From Thioalkalivibrio sp. ALJ24 (GTDB lineage Bacteria; Pseudomonadota; Gammaproteobacteria; Ectothiorhodospirales; Ectothiorhodospiraceae): a DNA stretch of 64,000 nucleotides. Below are positions 57,122 to 64,000 of the stretch, piece by piece; the first letter of the stretch is position 1, and each line of letters opens with the position of its first letter. The stretch is taken from contig NZ_KB898728.1 in assembly GCF_000377785.1 (NCBI RefSeq), positions 53,743 through 117,742 of the forward strand, written 5' to 3'. The notes under the pieces are model-generated. The model was not told the DNA's origin, ran no database searches, and worked only from the letters and a program-made list of their open reading frames with translations. The position numbers and the translations under genes were made by a program.

Positions 57122-57697
57122 TCAGTCGCCGCCGGGCATCATCGAGGAGTGGTGATGCACGATCTTCCACTCGCCATCCCGGTTTTCGTAGACAAAGGTA
57201 TAGCGCGCCGGCACTTCCTTGACCTCGCCGCCGTCGCGCACGCGGAAGGTGTAGGTGCCGGCGTCGGTCAGCTTGTTGCAGCCGAACTTCACGTTACGCT
57301 GGTTGATGGAGCCCACCGGTTGCTTTTCGAGGAAGTGACGGAAGTAGTCACGGATCTCGTCACGCGTGGTGCGCGGCACGTTGGACACCGTCGGCAGCAG
57401 CACCGCATCGTCGGCATAGCACTCGGTAACCCGCTCGGCGTCGCCGGTCTGAAGGGCCGCGTTCCAGCGGTCGAAAAGCTCTTCCGCCAGCCGCCGGGTC
57501 GCCGGCGCGCAGACCACGCAGCTCTCGTTGGCCGGGGTATCGATGGCACCGAAGTCCGGGTCGCCGCCGGTACCGGTCACCGGGTGGCGCTGATCCCGAT
57601 ACGAGGCGCTCAGGCTGAAGCGGGCGCGCGGCTCGCTATCGGCGTCGATGAACCGGGTGCCGCTGATGCGCGGTCGGGCGTCAGTAGGATTGTTCAC
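57122..57697 (-). CDS. Probable iota-class carbonic anhydrase with extended N-terminus
   Basis: 191 residues from the GTG at 57697, which has GGAGA at 7-base spacing; longer upstream extension (to 57769) lacks support. C-terminal part is a SnoaL/CaMKII-AD-like fold: TRRLAEELFDRWNAALQTGD, YADDAVLLPTVSNVPRTT and the end with VHHHSSMMPGGD (His181-Ser185). HHHSS followed by a methionine-proline ending is the signature of iota-class carbonic anhydrases as I know it. The N-terminal 60 residues look disordered: ISG at 11-13, VTG at 40-42, CVVC at 60-63. No signal peptide, so cytoplasmic or carboxysomal. Its promoter is separate from cbbR (57751-57779), and sbtA-sbtB follow. Confidence 0.85.
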   Translation of the reverse strand: MNNPTDARPRISGTRFIDADSEPRARFSLSASYRDQRHPVTGTGGDPDFGAIDTPANESCVVCAPATRRLAEELFDRWNAALQTGDAERVTECYADDAVLLPTVSNVPRTTRDEIRDYFRHFLEKQPVGSINQRNVKFGCNKLTDAGTYTFRVRDGGEVKEVPARYTFVYENRDGEWKIVHHHSSMMPGGD

Positions 57698-57750
57698 GCG
57701 ATCTTCTCCGCGGGCGCCACGGGCGGCCCTGTGGTTGCTGTTTGCGAGCG

Positions 57751-57779
57751 ATTGTAAACCGCCCCCCATAGCCTGTCAG
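57751..57779 (-). promoter_or_regulatory. Sigma70-type promoter of iota-CA/sbtA/sbtB
   Basis: Read on the minus strand: -35 CTGACA (57774-57779, 5/6), exactly 17-bp spacer, -10 TACAAT (57751-57756, 5/6). About 54 bases upstream of the GTG start. Very good consensus; it makes the iota-CA/sbtAB unit independent of the carboxysome transcript. Confidence 0.8.
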
Positions 57780-57796
57780 CCGGGACTGTCAGCCGG
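57773..57796. repeat. Tandem direct repeat overlapping the -35 of the iota-CA promoter
   Basis: CTGTCAGCCGG at 57773-57783 and again at 57786-57796 (13-bp period). It overlaps the -35 box just downstream of the cbbR stop; could be an operator for CbbR or another regulator. Confidence 0.5.
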
Positions 57797-57802
57797 CGCC
57801 GT

Positions 57803-58849
57803 TCATCCGGAAGACGGTCCATGACCGGCGTCGGCCTGCGCCTTGAACGCGGCCAGCATGTCCTCGATCTGGTTGCGCAGGCGCGCCTCGTCCTCGATGG
57901 CAAAGTCGAGAAAGGTCTGGGCCACCACCGACAGGACCTTCTGCCGGGGATGCACGATGTGCCACTGGCGATGGATCGGGAAATGCTCCACGTCCAGCAA
58001 CGCCACCGGTCCCTCCGCACCCTCCGCACTCAGGGTATGCAGGGACAGCACCGAGATGCCGAGCCCGCCGATCACCGCCTGCTTGATCGCCTCGTTGGAG
58101 CCCAGTTCCATGCGCACCCGCGGGTTGATCCCGTGTTCCTGGAACACCTTGAGGGTCGCCTCGCGGATGCCCGACCCCGGCTCGCGCATCAGGAAGTTCT
58201 CCTGTTCCAGTTCCTGCAGCGGGATATTCCGGCGCCCCGCCAGCGGATGATCGCGACTGGCCATCACCACCAGCGGGTTGGGCGCAAAGGGGTACACCGC
58301 AACGTCGGTCAGATGCTCGGGCACATGGCCGATGATGTACAGGTCGTCGTCGTTACTGGCCAGGCGGTCCAGTACCCGGTCGAAGTTGGAGACCTCCAGC
58401 GACAGCTCCACGTCGGGATAGCGCCGCGCGAACTGGCCGAGGATGCTGGGGGCGAAGTACTGCGCGGTGGTGATTACCGCCAGCCGCAGCCGGCCGCGCT
58501 TGAGGCCGTGCATCTCGGCCAGCTTCATCTCCAGGTTGGTCAGCGCCCCGAGCATCTCGCGGCAGGTGTCATACAGCAGGAGTCCGACCTCGGTGGGCGA
58601 CGCCCGGCGCCCGACATATTCGAACAGCGGCAGCCCCAGCGCGGAGGACAGCTTCTTGATCTGGATGGACACCGTCGGCTGGGTCAGGTGCAGCTCCTCC
58701 GCGGCGCGGGTAAAGCTGCCCAGACGCACGATCGCCTCGAAAACCTGGAGCTGGCGCAGGGTCGCATGCCGGATCAGATGCGCCGGCAGCTCCGACTTGA
58801 GCATCACCTGCGGCAGGGCCGAATCGCGCGGCGGCTGGTTCTGGCTCAC
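57803..58849 (-). CDS. cbbR: LysR-type regulator, CbbR family
   Basis: 348 residues from a GTG at 58849 with GGAG at 7-base spacing. N-terminal winged helix: LRQLQVFEAIVRLGSFTRAA, LHLTQPTVSIQIKKLSSALG. Effector-binding domain starts about residue 110 and reads RLAVITTAQYFAPSILGQFA as in CbbR proteins; a Met (MREPGSGIREATLKVFQEHG) and GGLGISVLSLHTL continue the pattern. CbbR controls Calvin cycle genes and usually sits divergent from them. Here it is last after cbbO, in the same direction, so autoregulation cannot be by divergent promoter. Confidence 0.9.
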   Translation of the reverse strand: MSQNQPPRDSALPQVMLKSELPAHLIRHATLRQLQVFEAIVRLGSFTRAAEELHLTQPTVSIQIKKLSSALGLPLFEYVGRRASPTEVGLLLYDTCREMLGALTNLEMKLAEMHGLKRGRLRLAVITTAQYFAPSILGQFARRYPDVELSLEVSNFDRVLDRLASNDDDLYIIGHVPEHLTDVAVYPFAPNPLVVMASRDHPLAGRRNIPLQELEQENFLMREPGSGIREATLKVFQEHGINPRVRMELGSNEAIKQAVIGGLGISVLSLHTLSAEGAEGPVALLDVEHFPIHRQWHIVHPRQKVLSVVAQTFLDFAIEDEARLRNQIEDMLAAFKAQADAGHGPSSG

Positions 58850-58866
58850 CTTCGTTCTCCCGCGCG

Positions 58867-61185
58867 CTAGCGGGTCAGACCGGCATACAACATCGGCAGC
58901 TTCTCCGGCAACCGTTCGACCTGGTCGAGCACCATGAAATGGTTGCCGAAGATGCGTTCCACGTAGTCGTCGGCATTGGGGTCCAGGCTCATGCAGAAGC
59001 TGTGTATGCCGTTGCGCCCGGCCTCCTCCACCGCGCGGCGCGCGTCGAAACGCAGGTACTGCGGGTCGCGCACGTCGGTGTCCGCGGGCTCGCCGTCGGT
59101 AATCACAAGCATCAGCTTCTTCTGCGAGCCGCGGGCGCGCAGCTGCTCGGTGCCATGCCGGATGGCGGCCCCCATGCGCGTGGACAGTGCCCCGGTCATG
59201 CCCGCCAGACGCGCCCGTGCGGTATCGTCCCAGGGCGCATCGAAATCCTTGAAACGGTAGTACTCGACGTCATGGCGCCCGTCCGAATTGAAGCCGTGGA
59301 TGGCAAACGGGTCCCCGATGCGGGCGATGGCGCCGGCCAGCAGGGTGGTCGCCTCGCGCGCCAGCTGCACCACCGAGGTGTCGGTCCCGCGCACGGTCTC
59401 GTTGGTCGACTCGGACAGGTCGAGCAGCACCAGCACCGAGAGATCGCGTTCCTGACGGAGGTTGCGGATGTAGATGCGCTCGTCCGGCTGGCGGCGCATG
59501 CGCAGGTCGATGTGCGCGTCCACCAGAGCGTTGACGTCCAGTTCGTCGCCCTCCGGCTGCTTGCGCAGGCGCTGCACGCCCTGCGGCTGGATCGCCTCGA
59601 TCAGGTATTTCAGGCGCGAGATCAGCGGCTTGTGCTTTTCGTGGATCGCCTCGATCTCGGCCAGGTCACCCTTCGGCGGGCGCCGCTCCAGCAGCGTCAC
59701 CCAGTGCGGGCGTTCCAGCTGCATCTGGTAGTCCCACTCATGATAGTGGAACGGCAGCGAGATCGGCTCCTTGCCCTCCTGCGCGTTGATGCTGATGTCT
59801 TCACTGTCGCGGAAGAACTCGGTCGCCAGGACCATGATCTGCTGGGCATCGTCCCCGGCGCTGGGCACGTCCAGGGTGTTGATCATCTCCATCAGCGTGA
59901 CGTAGAAGCGTTCCTGCCCGGCGCCGTGTGCGGCCAGCACCTCCGCGTCTTCCTCGTCCTCGCGGCCCACGGCCCAGATATACCGGTTGTCGTCGCGGTA
60001 GGTCACCTCCGGGGCGATCTGCTTCGGATTCACGTAACCCTTCTCGGGGAACGCCGGCGCCAGCGCCTCCGCCAGTTCCGCCGCGAGCCCCGGACGCTCC
60101 AGATCGGTCTCGCGGGCGAAGGCCGCGCGGGCCTCACCGACGAAGGGATGCGGATCCTCGTACCCGGCATCGATCAGGGCACGCGCCGTGCGCGCCAGCA
60201 GCGGCTGCGGTGCTTCCCCGTCTTCCGGCGTCGCGGTGTGCAGGGGCTTCCAGATCTGCGCGAGGCCCGGGAATGCGGCCAGCGTCAGGCCCTCGACCCG
60301 CGCGTCCTCGAACAGCTCCAGCAACGCGCCGCGGATACCGCGCGGGGCCTCCTCTTCCTGGCGCTCGCGGGTGTGCACCATGTGCGCGGCGGCATGCGCG
60401 GCCGCCGCGCGGTACAGATCCAGGCCGGTCAGCTCGTCGGTATCGTCGAAGGCGTCCGGCAGGAACAACGTGAAGCCCTGGATGTACGGCCGGTAGCCCT
60501 CGCGCGACTCGAAGTCGCCGCTGGTGGGCCGCATGAAGAAATCGCGCCCCCAGAGCGAGCGCAGGTACAGGTTGATGCGCCGCTGCACGTCCACGAACAG
60601 CGTGCCGCGCCGCTCCTTCTGGAACACCGAGCGCGACTCCGGCGACTGCAGGCCGAAGTATTCGATCTGCGCCTCGAGATCGGTGCGATGGGCCTGCGCC
60701 CCCCAGGTGGCCCAGCGCCGCAGCCCCCCCAGGGTCAGGTGGCTGAGCAGCTCGTCGAGGTGCTCCAGCATCGGGCGCACGCCGCGCGGGGCCTGGCCCA
60801 GCAGCGTATCCAGCAGCCGCAGATAGCCTTCGAACAGCGAGTGGTCGCCCAGCCGCCGTGCGGCGACCGGCGCGGTGGAGATCACCAGCGTGATCACCGC
60901 CGAGCTGGTCTTGGAATACATCCGGATCGCCGAACTCAACAGTTCGGCCACCGCATCCTCGCCCAGCTCCTGGGCCAGCCCCGGGGCCTCCTGGATGAAC
61001 GCGATCACCAGCTCGGTGCCACGCCCCAGCGAATGCAGACTTCGCGCGCCCTCGAGGTAATAGCGCTCCAGACCGGCCGGGCTGAACGCGCGCGTCGCCT
61101 CGTGCCACGCGGACTCCAGCACCTGCGCGGCATGCTCCCCGAGATCTTCGAGGAGCTCCGGATAGTCTTCCAGATGGATGCTCAT
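58867..61185 (-). CDS. cbbO: Rubisco activase subunit CbbO (von Willebrand A domain)
   Basis: 772 residues. The C-terminal VWA domain has a MIDAS motif (VLVLLDLSESTNE, D-x-S-x-S) and MLVITDGEPADTDVRDPQYL. N-terminal region is mainly helical with HLEDYPELLEDLGEHAAQVL, and a central GLDLYRAAAAHAAAHMVHTR. CbbO targets the CbbQ AAA+ ring to inhibited Rubisco; both are part of the alpha-carboxysome Rubisco activase. Start 27 bases after cbbQ; stop 17 bases before cbbR. Confidence 0.95.
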   Translation of the reverse strand: MSIHLEDYPELLEDLGEHAAQVLESAWHEATRAFSPAGLERYYLEGARSLHSLGRGTELVIAFIQEAPGLAQELGEDAVAELLSSAIRMYSKTSSAVITLVISTAPVAARRLGDHSLFEGYLRLLDTLLGQAPRGVRPMLEHLDELLSHLTLGGLRRWATWGAQAHRTDLEAQIEYFGLQSPESRSVFQKERRGTLFVDVQRRINLYLRSLWGRDFFMRPTSGDFESREGYRPYIQGFTLFLPDAFDDTDELTGLDLYRAAAAHAAAHMVHTRERQEEEAPRGIRGALLELFEDARVEGLTLAAFPGLAQIWKPLHTATPEDGEAPQPLLARTARALIDAGYEDPHPFVGEARAAFARETDLERPGLAAELAEALAPAFPEKGYVNPKQIAPEVTYRDDNRYIWAVGREDEEDAEVLAAHGAGQERFYVTLMEMINTLDVPSAGDDAQQIMVLATEFFRDSEDISINAQEGKEPISLPFHYHEWDYQMQLERPHWVTLLERRPPKGDLAEIEAIHEKHKPLISRLKYLIEAIQPQGVQRLRKQPEGDELDVNALVDAHIDLRMRRQPDERIYIRNLRQERDLSVLVLLDLSESTNETVRGTDTSVVQLAREATTLLAGAIARIGDPFAIHGFNSDGRHDVEYYRFKDFDAPWDDTARARLAGMTGALSTRMGAAIRHGTEQLRARGSQKKLMLVITDGEPADTDVRDPQYLRFDARRAVEEAGRNGIHSFCMSLDPNADDYVERIFGNHFMVLDQVERLPEKLPMLYAGLTR

Positions 61186-61212
61186 CGCGCGCCCGCGCCG
61201 CTCGCCGGCGGT

Positions 61213-62016
61213 CTAGAAGAAGGTGGTGACCGCCGAATCCAGTGCATCCCGCATGTCCGGATCGTCGGTGATGGGGCGCACCAGCGCCATGCGACAGGCC
61301 GCCAGCGGATCGACGTTCTTGCCGATCAGGGTCGCGGCGTAGACCAGCATGCGGGTGGAGATGCCCTCGTCCAGCCCGTGTCCCTTCAGGTTGCGCGCAC
61401 GCTCGGCGACGCTCACCAGTTTGTCGGCCACGTCCTCACCGATCCCGCCCTCGTGGGCAACGATCCGGGTCTCGGTCGCATGATCCGGGTAGTCGAAATC
61501 CAGCGCCCCGAAGCGCTGCTTGGTCGACTGCTTGAGATCCTTCATGAGGCTCTGGTATCCTGGGTTATACGAGATCACCACCTGGAAGTCGGGGTGGGCC
61601 TCGACCATCTCCCCTTTCTTCTCCAGCGGCAGGACCCGGCGGTTGTCGGTCAGCGGATGGATCACCACGGTGGTGTCCTGACGCGCCTCCACGATCTCGT
61701 CGAGATAACAGATCGCGCCCAGCCGGGCTGCCATGGTCAGCGGACCGTCCTGCCAGCGGGTGCCGTCGGCATCCAGCAGATAGCGCCCGAGCAGGTCGGA
61801 CGCAGTCATGTCCTCGTTGCACGCCACCGTCACCAGCGGCTTGCCCAGCTTCCACGCCATGTGTTCCACGAACCGCGTCTTGCCGCAGCCGGTAGGACCC
61901 TTGAGCATCATCGGCATCCGCACCGCATAGGCGGCCTCGTACAGCTCGATCTCGTCGGCCACCGGCTGGTAATAGGGCTCCCGAGTGACGCGGTATTCGC
62001 GCAGATCGTCTTGCAT
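61213..62016 (-). CDS. cbbQ: Rubisco activase AAA+ subunit CbbQ
   Basis: 267 residues, MoxR-type AAA+. Walker A KGPTGCGKTRFVEHM (about residues 38-46), Walker B ICYLDEIVEARQDTT (about 107-116), sensor region FQVVISYNPGYQSLMKDLKQ. Start at 62016 with GGAG upstream; a strong terminator hairpin (62033-62056) ends only 17 bases before this start. Works with CbbO. Confidence 0.96.
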   Translation of the reverse strand: MQDDLREYRVTREPYYQPVADEIELYEAAYAVRMPMMLKGPTGCGKTRFVEHMAWKLGKPLVTVACNEDMTASDLLGRYLLDADGTRWQDGPLTMAARLGAICYLDEIVEARQDTTVVIHPLTDNRRVLPLEKKGEMVEAHPDFQVVISYNPGYQSLMKDLKQSTKQRFGALDFDYPDHATETRIVAHEGGIGEDVADKLVSVAERARNLKGHGLDEGISTRMLVYAATLIGKNVDPLAACRMALVRPITDDPDMRDALDSAVTTFF

Positions 62017-62032
62017 GGCAATGCTCCTTCAC

Positions 62033-62056
62033 AAAAAGGCCGGGCAGCGCCCGGCC
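62033..62056 (-). terminator. Intrinsic terminator between mcdB and cbbQ
   Basis: Minus-strand GGCCGGGC-GCT-GCCCGGCC stem (8 bp, perfect) followed by TTTTT. The T tract ends 17 bases before the cbbQ start codon. It should attenuate or stop the carboxysome transcript. Confidence 0.88.
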
Positions 62057-62078
62057 GGGATCGCGAACAGGCGCGGAC

Positions 62079-62489
62079 TCAGTCCGGCCAGACCCGATCC
62101 GGATGCAGGTTGTCCCACGGGGCGTCACCGGTGGCACGGTCGTCGTTGGCCGAACCGCCGCCGCGGCGGCTACCGCCGGCGGGCTTCTTCGCGCTCGTGG
62201 ACGAACCCTTGCGCGTGCCGGAACCGGTGTTAGAGGGTTTCTTCGCAGCCGGTTTCTTCGCGGCGGGCTTCTTTGCAGCACCGGAGCTGCCGCCCGCCGT
62301 CTGCCCGGAGGACCCGGTGGTGCCGCTGGACGCGGTCGATCCTCTCGAGGCCGACTTCTGTTCACCGCTTGCCGGGACGTCCGAACCGGTCTTCGGCGAC
62401 TTGTCCTCGGCTGCCGCCTCACCCTTGTTGTCCTGATTCTCGCGCGCCGCACGCACTCCGGCCGCCAGCTTGTTCTGCAGGTCACTCAT
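62079..62489 (-). CDS. mcdB: McdB-like carboxysome positioning protein (alpha-type)
   Basis: 136 residues, low complexity, likely disordered: Ser/Gly/Thr-rich middle, three KKPAA repeats (residues about 72-85) and further KKP. The C-terminus DAPWDNLHPDRVWPD has Trp125 and Trp134; alpha-type McdB proteins are known for a conserved C-terminal Trp. Its start overlaps mcdA by 4 bases. McdB links carboxysomes to the McdA ATPase on the nucleoid. Confidence 0.85.
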   Translation of the reverse strand: MSDLQNKLAAGVRAARENQDNKGEAAAEDKSPKTGSDVPASGEQKSASRGSTASSGTTGSSGQTAGGSSGAAKKPAAKKPAAKKPSNTGSGTRKGSSTSAKKPAGGSRRGGGSANDDRATGDAPWDNLHPDRVWPD

Positions 62490-63121
62490 TGTGACACCTC
62501 CTCGATGATGGCTTCGATCTCGGCTGCCGCCGCCTGCCCGGGCTTGCCCAGGTCATACACGGAGCTGCCTTCCAGCGCCGAACGCCGATAGATGGCCCGC
62601 CGTCGCAGCGTCTGCTCCAGAGCGGGGATGTCGATCTCCATGAGGGCGTGTTTCATCGCGCGCGACAGCGCGCTGCGCACCTCAAGCTGATTGACCACGA
62701 TACGCGCCTGCAGATCCCGGTTGGCGCGCTGCGCCTCTTCCAGCCCGGTGCCCATGCGCACGCTGCCCCAAAGGTCCACCGGCGAGGGAAGCACCGGGAT
62801 CAGGGCCAGGTCGGCGCCCGTCAGGGCACCGTTGGCCGCGCCCCCCTCAAGGGTGGGCGGGCAGTCGATCACAACATGGTCGTAGTCACGCCGGAGGTTC
62901 TGCAGCTCGCGGTCCAGCGGACCGGCGACCGCGAACACCGACGCAGGGAAAGGACGATTCTCCGGGCTCATCCGCGCCCACTGGCCCGCCGAACCCTGCG
63001 GATCCGCATCCACCACCAGAGTCCGACCGCGACGCGCGAGCCCGGCCGCAAGGTTCATCGCCAGGGTGGTCTTGCCGGTCCCGCCCTTCTGGTTGACGAC
63101 GGCGATCACCCGCGAGCCCAT
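62486..63121 (-). CDS. mcdA: ParA-family positioning ATPase McdA
   Basis: 211 residues from the ATG at 63121 (a GTG codon just before it is an alternative start). Deviant Walker A with signature Lys: VVNQKGGTGKTTLAMNLAAG; Walker A' region RTLVVDADPQGSAGQWARMS; Walker B YDHVVIDCPPTLEG. Small ParA class. Moves carboxysomes along the nucleoid with McdB, encoded next. Starts 22 bases after the acRAF stop. Confidence 0.92.
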   Translation of the reverse strand: MGSRVIAVVNQKGGTGKTTLAMNLAAGLARRGRTLVVDADPQGSAGQWARMSPENRPFPASVFAVAGPLDRELQNLRRDYDHVVIDCPPTLEGGAANGALTGADLALIPVLPSPVDLWGSVRMGTGLEEAQRANRDLQARIVVNQLEVRSALSRAMKHALMEIDIPALEQTLRRRAIYRRSALEGSSVYDLGKPGQAAAAEIEAIIEEVSQ

Positions 63122-63143
63122 CACGCCCCCCGGGACTTGCGGG

Positions 63144-63425
63144 TCATGACGTCACCTCGCCCGCGAGCCGGTCCACCTCGAGCGCAAAGGCACGATCCGC
63201 CTCCGCGATGGCCTCGCCGTCGCGGGCATCGATCGTGATGTTCACGTAGGTGGTCCCGAAGCTGATATTCGGATGATAGCCATCGGCCTCGGACAGCTCG
63301 GCCACCCGATCCAGGAACTCCCGGGTCACGCCGTAGCGATCAAAGGTGTACTGCTTGCTGATCGAGACCAGCGCCCCCTTGCCGGGCTCCCAGCCTGCGG
63401 GAACCACGTCAGTGTTATCGGCCAT
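63144..63425 (-). CDS. acRAF: pterin-carbinolamine-dehydratase-like Rubisco assembly factor
   Basis: 93 residues from the ATG at 63425. PCD-like fold with EADGYHPNISFGTTYVNITI (Glu46, Tyr50, His51, Pro52). The canonical PCD active site E-x3-H-H-P has Tyr at the first His here, so it is likely not a dehydratase; carboxysome-associated acRAF proteins are known to act as Rubisco assembly factors. The bacterioferritin-like gene overlaps its start by 11 bases. Confidence 0.88.
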   Translation of the reverse strand: MADNTDVVPAGWEPGKGALVSISKQYTFDRYGVTREFLDRVAELSEADGYHPNISFGTTYVNITIDARDGEAIAEADRAFALEVDRLAGEVTS

Positions 63426-63861
63426 CGGAATCTCCGCCGCCGTTGCCATTGGTCCGGGCATCGATCTCGCGCACATGGGCCCACTCTTCCTCGAGCAGGG
63501 CCGCGAACAGCGCCGCATCTTCGCGCGCGCCAGTTCGGCGACAGTACGCCACTGCTTCTTCGTACAGCCGCACCGCATTCAGTTCCAGCAGGCGGTTGTA
63601 CTCCATCAGCTGATCCACCGACCGGCCCAGACGCACCGGGGCCAGCTGGCTGCCCGGCGGGGCAAGCCCATAGTGCATCAGCCGAGTCATCAGACGATCG
63701 GCATGCTCCAGTTCTTCCTGCGCTTCCCGCCGCAACGAGTCGCTCAGTTCCGCCATGCCCCAGAGCGCCGTCAGGCGCGCCTGGGCCATGTACTGCTGGA
63801 CCGCCGACATCTCGTGTGCGACGGCCCGGTTCAGATAGCCCACGATCCGTGGATCGGCCAT
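63415..63861 (-). CDS. Bacterioferritin-like protein of the carboxysome operon
   Basis: 148 residues from the ATG at 63861. Ferritin-like four-helix bundle: NRAVAHEMSAVQQYMAQARL, EEYNRLLELNAVRLYEEAVA-like helix, ALLEEEWAHVREID. Diiron ligands are all there: Glu17, Glu50, His53, Glu93, Glu126 and His129. Iron oxidation is therefore expected. The gene is a standard member of alpha-carboxysome operons. It follows the csoS1 stop by 10 bases. Confidence 0.88.
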   Translation of the reverse strand: MADPRIVGYLNRAVAHEMSAVQQYMAQARLTALWGMAELSDSLRREAQEELEHADRLMTRLMHYGLAPPGSQLAPVRLGRSVDQLMEYNRLLELNAVRLYEEAVAYCRRTGAREDAALFAALLEEEWAHVREIDARTNGNGGGDSDGR

Positions 63862-63871
63862 CGGCGTTTCC

Positions 63872-64000
63872 TCAGCTGGCGGAGCCGTTGGCGCTGGGCG
63901 CGGTCGGCAGGATGCTTTCCACTTCGGAATGCACGCGGGCAATGATGTGCGCGGCCACCAGACCGTCACCCACACGCTCGCAGGAATCGGCACCGGCACG
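63872..64000 (-). CDS. csoS1: Alpha-carboxysome shell protein CsoS1 (BMC-H), C-terminal end
   Basis: Partial; only the C-terminal 42 residues lie in the window. RAGADSCERVGDGLVAAHII then ARVHSEVESILPTAPS is the C-terminus of CsoS1-type hexameric shell proteins. Which paralogue (A, B or C) cannot be said. Upstream genes of the operon (cbbLS, csoS2, csoSCA) are expected beyond the right edge. Confidence 0.92.
   Translation of the reverse strand, partial: RAGADSCERVGDGLVAAHIIARVHSEVESILPTAPSANGSAS

Overview
The window is GC-rich chromosomal DNA from a gammaproteobacterium. The block cinA-recA-recX-alaS-lysC-csrA-tRNA-Ser with mutS-fdxA nearby matches Pseudomonas-type gene order. The right edge carries the downstream half of an alpha-carboxysome operon with Rubisco activase (CbbQ/CbbO) and inorganic-carbon uptake genes. 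Together with a Mrp/Mbh-type cation/proton antiporter, this points to a chemolithoautotrophic, probably haloalkaliphilic sulfur oxidiser of the Ectothiorhodospiraceae (Thioalkalivibrio-like). The genus is an inference; the pathways are read from the sequence.

Layout. 1-3000: motility and c-di-GMP genes (cheV end, flgA, flgM, flgN, ycgR-like PilZ). 3000-14200: housekeeping block (tRNA-Ser, csrA, lysC, alaS, recX, recA, pncC, a PilZ gene, an unknown gene, mutS, fdxA). 14200-16100: small membrane and exported proteins and an EamA transporter. 16270-21760: a five-gene operon with 4-bp overlaps that resembles the mycobacterial decaprenyl-phosphoryl-arabinose pathway (UbiA-type DPPR synthase, DprE1, DprE2), plus a flippase-like membrane protein and a GT-C glycosyltransferase. 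21900-25440: a large type V autotransporter whose passenger is visibly more AT-rich than its surroundings. 25600-29100: a periplasmic sulfite-oxidase-fold protein without cysteine, with a histidine kinase and a LuxR-type response regulator. 29200-37160: an IalB-like protein and the antiporter operon, whose first gene appears to be leaderless. 37180-47700: hydrolase, P-type ATPase, amidase, beta-propeller exported protein, isoaspartyl peptidase, a tandem pair of fluoride channels, and EttA.

47890-53760 (minus strand) is a compact four-gene operon: a zinc-ribbon (TackOD1-like)/degenerate GGDEF protein, a processive GT2 synthase, a TolC-like protein fused to a TIM-barrel hydrolase-like domain, and a HlyD-like adaptor. 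I read it as a tripartite polysaccharide synthesis and secretion system distinct from the Bcs, Pga, Alg and Pel layouts.

54125-64000 (minus strand) runs from a CsoS1 shell protein through a bacterioferritin-like protein, acRAF, McdA, McdB, CbbQ, CbbO and CbbR. It continues, from its own sigma70-type promoter, into a probable iota-class carbonic anhydrase, the bicarbonate transporter SbtA and its PII-like partner SbtB. A strong intrinsic terminator lies between mcdB and cbbQ. The carbonic anhydrase has a disordered N-terminus with ISG/VTG motifs recalling the CsoS2 scaffold, so it may be a carboxysome-associated enzyme. This cluster and the TackOD1/GT2/TolC-hydrolase operon are the most promising candidates for undescribed biology.
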